From contig NC_079135.1 of the NCBI RefSeq assembly GCF_945859705.1, positions 125,978,551-126,042,550 of the forward strand: a DNA stretch of 64,000 nucleotides, in the 5' to 3' direction. This DNA is from Episyrphus balteatus (taxonomy: Eukaryota > Arthropoda > Insecta > Diptera > Syrphidae). Below the pieces are notes generated by a model. The model was given only the letters and a program-made list of their open reading frames with translations, was not told the DNA's origin and made no database searches. A program made the position numbers and the translations under genes. This document shows positions 59,955 to 64,000 of this stretch, one piece after another (position 1 is the first letter of the stretch; the number at the start of each line of letters is the position of its first letter).

Positions 59955-61030
59955 CTCGATTTTGGTATAGACCTTCGTTACGGCGTTGTTATGAAGATGT
60001 GAAAAATCAAAATTGATTCGCGCCGGCGCACAGTGTGCAATTTTGCTAATCTAGCGGTACTTAATTCTAATTCTAAGTAAACTTAATTTTTTTGATGCAA
60101 ACCAGCTTAATTTTGTTAAGTATTGTATTTCTACAAGGGTTTTATTAATTTTCAATTATATTTCTAACTTTATGTCCAATATGTGGTATACGAGTACAAA
60201 ATGTACCACAACGGGTGGGGAAGAGCCGACATCGAGCAAAAGATTTTGGGAGTTGGTTCTTAAACTGTCTCTATTTCGAAAACGAAGCAAAATATCGAAA
60301 AATTTTATTTAATCTTTTTGTCTTATTTTGCCAACAAGAATCTAAAAAAGTCATTTTTAATTTGTAAAAATGTGATGTACGATTTTTCAAAAGATCAAAA
60401 AATTGGTTTTTGACCTATGTACCTGAACAAAAAAAAAAAAATTAATGGTTTCGCACACCAGACGCAAGAAAAGTAAACGAATTCTAACACAAAATACATC
60501 GACGGAGATTTTAAGCCCAAAAATAGGACGGATACACGAGGATACATTTTTAAAACGCTTTACAAAGTTAAACAACACAAAAAAAACAACACTCTTTAGG
60601 TCTTCACACAAATGATTTTTTATTTTTTTTATTTTTTAGTGCACAAAAAAATTTACTTACCTTAAATATTTCTTAAATGTTACTTAAAATAAAAAAAATA
60701 AATTTAATTTAAACAACTATTATTTTACTTAATCACGCTGTTATCAAAGTGACACAAGAAAAGCAATGAGCTTTAAATTTTTTTTCTCTTGAGCCAAGCT
60801 AATGTTTGTGATTCTGTGGAACGGCAAATTTGATTATTTTCTTGTTGTTTTTTTTTGCAATTCTATTGTCTGAGGTTTTACCTTTCATATGATACCAATT
60901 TTGTTGGATATGGGAGACATATATTTTTCATTAAAGTACAGCTAGATTGCGAAAATTGCACACTGTGCGGCGTTAGAAGTCATAGAGGTCAAAAGGTCAG
61001 TTTTTCGCATATTTCTCGCGACCTGTTTCT
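59955..61030 (+). repeat. Dispersed repeat split by the Transib-like element
   Basis: gattttggtatagacct through ttgttatgaagatg and gcgccggcg lies left of the insertion; ttagaagtcatagaggtcaa with aaggtca lies right. Both halves align in order with the uninterrupted copy at 15310-15480. Confidence 0.6.
60029..60967. mobile_element. Transib-like element, 939 bp, CGGCG duplication
   Basis: Both ends start CACAGTGTGCAATTTT in inverted orientation, and pairing continues for about 36 bp (atctagc, gtactt). CGGCG is repeated exactly at 60024-60028 and 60968-60972. Transib elements have CACWRTG termini and make 5-bp GC-rich duplications; their ends resemble the CACAGTG heptamer of V(D)J recombination signals. 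No transposase frame is intact, so this is a non-autonomous copy. It sits in another dispersed repeat whose empty version is visible at 15310-15480. Confidence 0.85.
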
Positions 61031-63840
61031 CAGAAGTCAGTAAAGGTCTGTAGATTATCTATCTTAGAAGAATTGAAAAGAAAAAATTGATCCAGAATAC
61101 CTTTGACATTGATATAAGCGGAAGGACAAAACTGTATCGAATTTAGTAAAAGTGTATTTGTGTACTTAAGCCAAGCCAACTGTATCGAATAAAGTACAAT
61201 CGTATCAACTTTTGCAACCCAGTCTTCCAAACAGTTTAAGGCTTCTTGAGCACGATTTTCATTTAGGGTATGAATCTCCTTACTATAAACCACATTTATT
61301 CTTCCATGAAAATAGGTTTATCTCTTGATTTGCACCGAATAAATCTCTGGCAGTAAATATATAGGTAGTTTCCTCATCACCCAAAAATCTATCCTATATC
61401 AGACACCACACAATCTGATTTGTATAGGTTCATTCGTATGTATTGCATCCATAATCTGCAATATGGAAAACTTATATACTTGTCGTAGGTACTTTCTCTG
61501 CATTGGCCTTGAGCCAATTTTCCAAAATGAGAAAAAAACCCTCTCGCACAGACTCCGCAGAATATTGAGATTTGTCAACCTCTATCTGTGGTTTGTAAAA
61601 TTTCAAAATTTGTAGTATATAAATTTTTACTATACAGGGAAAAATCAATATCTGAAAAAAAAAGTTTCATCCTCCCTCTTGTTTCCCTGTTCTCTATAAT
61701 GCTTTTTGGTTTTGTTTGGGGGTAGTGAACAACAACACCCCTTCTTGATGACGGACACTGACTGCATTAAAAAAGCTGGTATACTCTCCTCTATTTCCTT
61801 TAATTCAGTTAATTGAGGTTGATTATTTTTACCCTAATAAAATAGTGTGCGGGTGAAGATTAGTTGTTTATTCGGTTTGGTTTCGGTTTTGTATTTGTTA
61901 TTTCACTTTGGTTGGCAAGTGGGGTTGGTTTGATATCACAAAACACACCACAACTGTAATGGAAAAAAAAAGTGCCGACCGGTGTATTAAAAAAAAAATG
62001 CTTCCGCGTGATGAAAGGGAACAAAAAAGTGAGATAGTTGGAACTAAATTCTGTAAATATCGTCTCTCGGAACAACCCAATTTATATTGTTCAGTTCAGT
62101 CTTTCACAATTTATCGATCAAACAAGTCATACGTAGAAATAGAAAAAAAAAGTCTTTACTTTCGGATGTGAAAACTGAGTAATCATCATAATAATATATT
62201 AGCAAAAGCAATATAGTAACGTAGGCAACTCTTACTTGTATTTTTTTGCAAACTACCTCGTTCCATTCTCCATATCTAATGGAGTGAAGATGAAATTCGA
62301 TTAGAAACACGAGTTTCTTGATACCCACTCTTTCTTTCTTTTCTTTTTCTTCATTCATTCATCCAATTCACTACTGCTGCCCTAGTTATTGCCCCCTGTC
62401 TTTCTATTTTTCTAAATATTTGCCATATTCTGAGGGGACTTGACTACTAGCTATCATCATCTCAGCACCCAACCACGCTATTTTACAGATACCTACCAGC
62501 TAAAACCTACCTACCTAATTGTAATTTGAATTTGTGAAAGTAGTGCTGCCTCCGCGGTTGATGCGATTTACTGCAACAATAGTCTTCTTATAAGCGGCGC
62601 ACACTGGAGCAAGACGACCCAAAAGCTGGCAATAATTAAAAAAAACTAAACATATGCATGATTTTTTTAATATTTTCTAATAAAGGAAGTTTGATGAAGT
62701 CCGTTATCTTTTGAATGTGTTCCAAGTTGGTCCGAGTTGTGATTTTTTTTTTAATGTTTGTGATGTTTAATTTGTGATTCCGTCAAAAAAAAACGTGCTA
62801 CTTTTCTGTACTTTTTGTGGGCCAAATTTTTTTTTTTGTCGTTGCTTTAGAAATCTCTTAAATTAATTTTTTTTACAAGAAGGCAGTAGGTATTATCAAA
62901 AGATGTGAGAGCATTATTATTGACGATCAGATGGATTTTCTTTGAAAAACATCTTCTAACTACGACAAAAGGTATCGAAATAGTCAATTTAAGGAATTGA
63001 ATTGAACTTTTTCACATTTTAAATCCGAGTTCAAAATGTACTGGAACAAAGCTTCTAGGATCGAAGAAAAATTAATAAAACAAACGTAAACTGTCTTAAT
63101 ATCTCAATTGTTTTTAAAAATGCGGAAGAATCGGCAAAGACACATGGTCGTCCGGTAGTGAACATTGAAACATCTTCTGAACGCAAAAAAAAACTCAATA
63201 CTGGAGAGAAACCGTTTCTATGTCCGTTTTAAATTTGCAAATTAGATTAGCCTCTGGGGAAATTTAGTCCTCCAAACTTCTAAAAACTTCTGAAAACATT
63301 GACAGAGAAATTATACAATCAGCATTGTTGCCAATTGGCCAAAATTTCTGAGGAAGTGCATGCTATTGGCTCGTAAAAAAGTTCGAGAGCATTTTTCAAG
63401 AAAAAACAAATGATGTATTTAGCTATTTTCTGCTTATCTCTGATACTATCATTACAGCCAATCAAAAGCAATTCACGAAAAAGTTGCAGTCTTATTCTAG
63501 ATCTTTTGAAACCTCCAAGCATTTCCAAAGTAAACATTTTTGTTGAAACCAATATTTCTGATGACAAAAATGATGAATATCTTATAATTTTGTTATTTTT
63601 GTTTTTTTTTTCTTGCATTTAAATTTAAAACAAATCTTTGAGAATAAAAATCTTTAAATTAAAAAAAAGAGATTTTTGTAAAACTGATTTTCACTACTAT
63701 AAGATAAGGGTATTAGATAGCATGGATTATAGTGAGGACCAGATGAAAAATTAGTGTATTATTGAGTCTCTTTAGCCTTAAAATAAAGTTTCAATCTGAA
63801 AAATATTGAATTTTTTATTAATTCCCAAATAATATTAGTT
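61031..63840 (+). other. Klp10A intron, no recognised gene
   Basis: No exon was recognised. A minus-strand open stretch at 61030-61293 contains QEALNCLEDWVAKV, faintly like a LINE reverse transcriptase thumb region, but it lacks other motifs. Otherwise AT-rich. Confidence 0.3.
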
Positions 63841-64000
63841 AAAGTGGGCGTTAAAGTGGGCGTGGCAATTATACCTTTTGATATGATCTAGTAAGGGTCT
63901 CAGAAGCATGCATGCATAATTTCAGGCTCCTAGATTTAACGGCTGATTTAATACCACGTTTTAAGCCATTTTGCCCCACTGTTCACTTTTTTACACATCC
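63841..64000 (+). repeat. GTGGGCGTGGCA-type dispersed repeat
   Basis: Two copies of aaagtggg in 20 bp lead into gcgtggcaattatacctttt. The motif is shared with the tandem repeat at 37040-37420. The repeat may continue past the window end. Confidence 0.45.

Noticed and set aside
61030..61293. Minus-strand open frame with QEALNCLEDWVAKV
   Set aside because: A faint LINE-like resemblance in one short segment; no catalytic motif nearby, so not annotated as a retroelement.

Overview
This window is eukaryotic, AT-rich nuclear DNA from a fly, most likely a higher dipteran (Brachycera). The four recognisable protein genes all resemble known fly genes, coding exons are interrupted by spliceosomal GT-AG introns, and most of the rest is introns, intergenic DNA and small transposable elements. 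The species cannot be fixed from the sequence alone.

Genes. (1) A NECAP endocytic adaptor on the minus strand, 1771 down to 678, in four coding exons; I could reconstruct all the splice junctions. (2) Endophilin A (EndoA) on the minus strand, 12409 down to 11309, as one uninterrupted 366-codon coding exon with BAR and SH3 domains. (3) A nine-finger TFIIIA-type transcription factor on the plus strand, 17173 to 21768, in three exons giving 367 residues. (4) The first coding exon of a kinesin-13 (Klp10A) on the plus strand at 35696-35744; no second exon is visible, so the last 28 kb appears to be its first intron. NECAP and endophilin both act in clathrin-mediated endocytosis and lie next to each other on the same strand. 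TFIIIA (5S rRNA transcription) and Klp10A (microtubule depolymerisation) are unrelated to them.

Mobile DNA. The rest is dense in DNA-transposon derivatives, many with intact inverted ends and readable target-site duplications (TSDs). They include two hAT elements with 8-bp TSDs (22261-23984 and 36112-37986); a Transib-like element with CACAGTG ends and a 5-bp CGGCG TSD (60029-60967); two PIF/Harbinger-like relatives with TTA/TAA TSDs (2603-3400 and 32987-33787); a TA-inserting family with two copies (2181-2469 and 25549-26876); and a 2-kb foldback element packed with about 140-bp tandem units in a higher-order repeat (4361-6336). Several elements are nested inside others. Retroelement remains include a Penelope-like reverse transcriptase relic with hammerhead-like sequences, pieces of at least three LINE types, a severely 5'-truncated LINE tail with an exact TSD, and a tRNA-like relic.

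Layout: 1-2.1 kb NECAP and small inverted-repeat elements; 2.1-9.1 kb transposon-rich intergenic; 10.6-13.5 kb EndoA; 13.5-16.5 kb inverted-repeat elements; 17.1-21.8 kb TFIIIA; 22-34 kb nested transposons; 34-35.7 kb the Klp10A promoter and 5' leader; 35.7-64 kb the Klp10A intron, with scattered elements. No CRISPR array, operon or prokaryotic feature is present. I saw no wholly unknown gene system; the most noteworthy material is the set of structurally precise transposon insertions.
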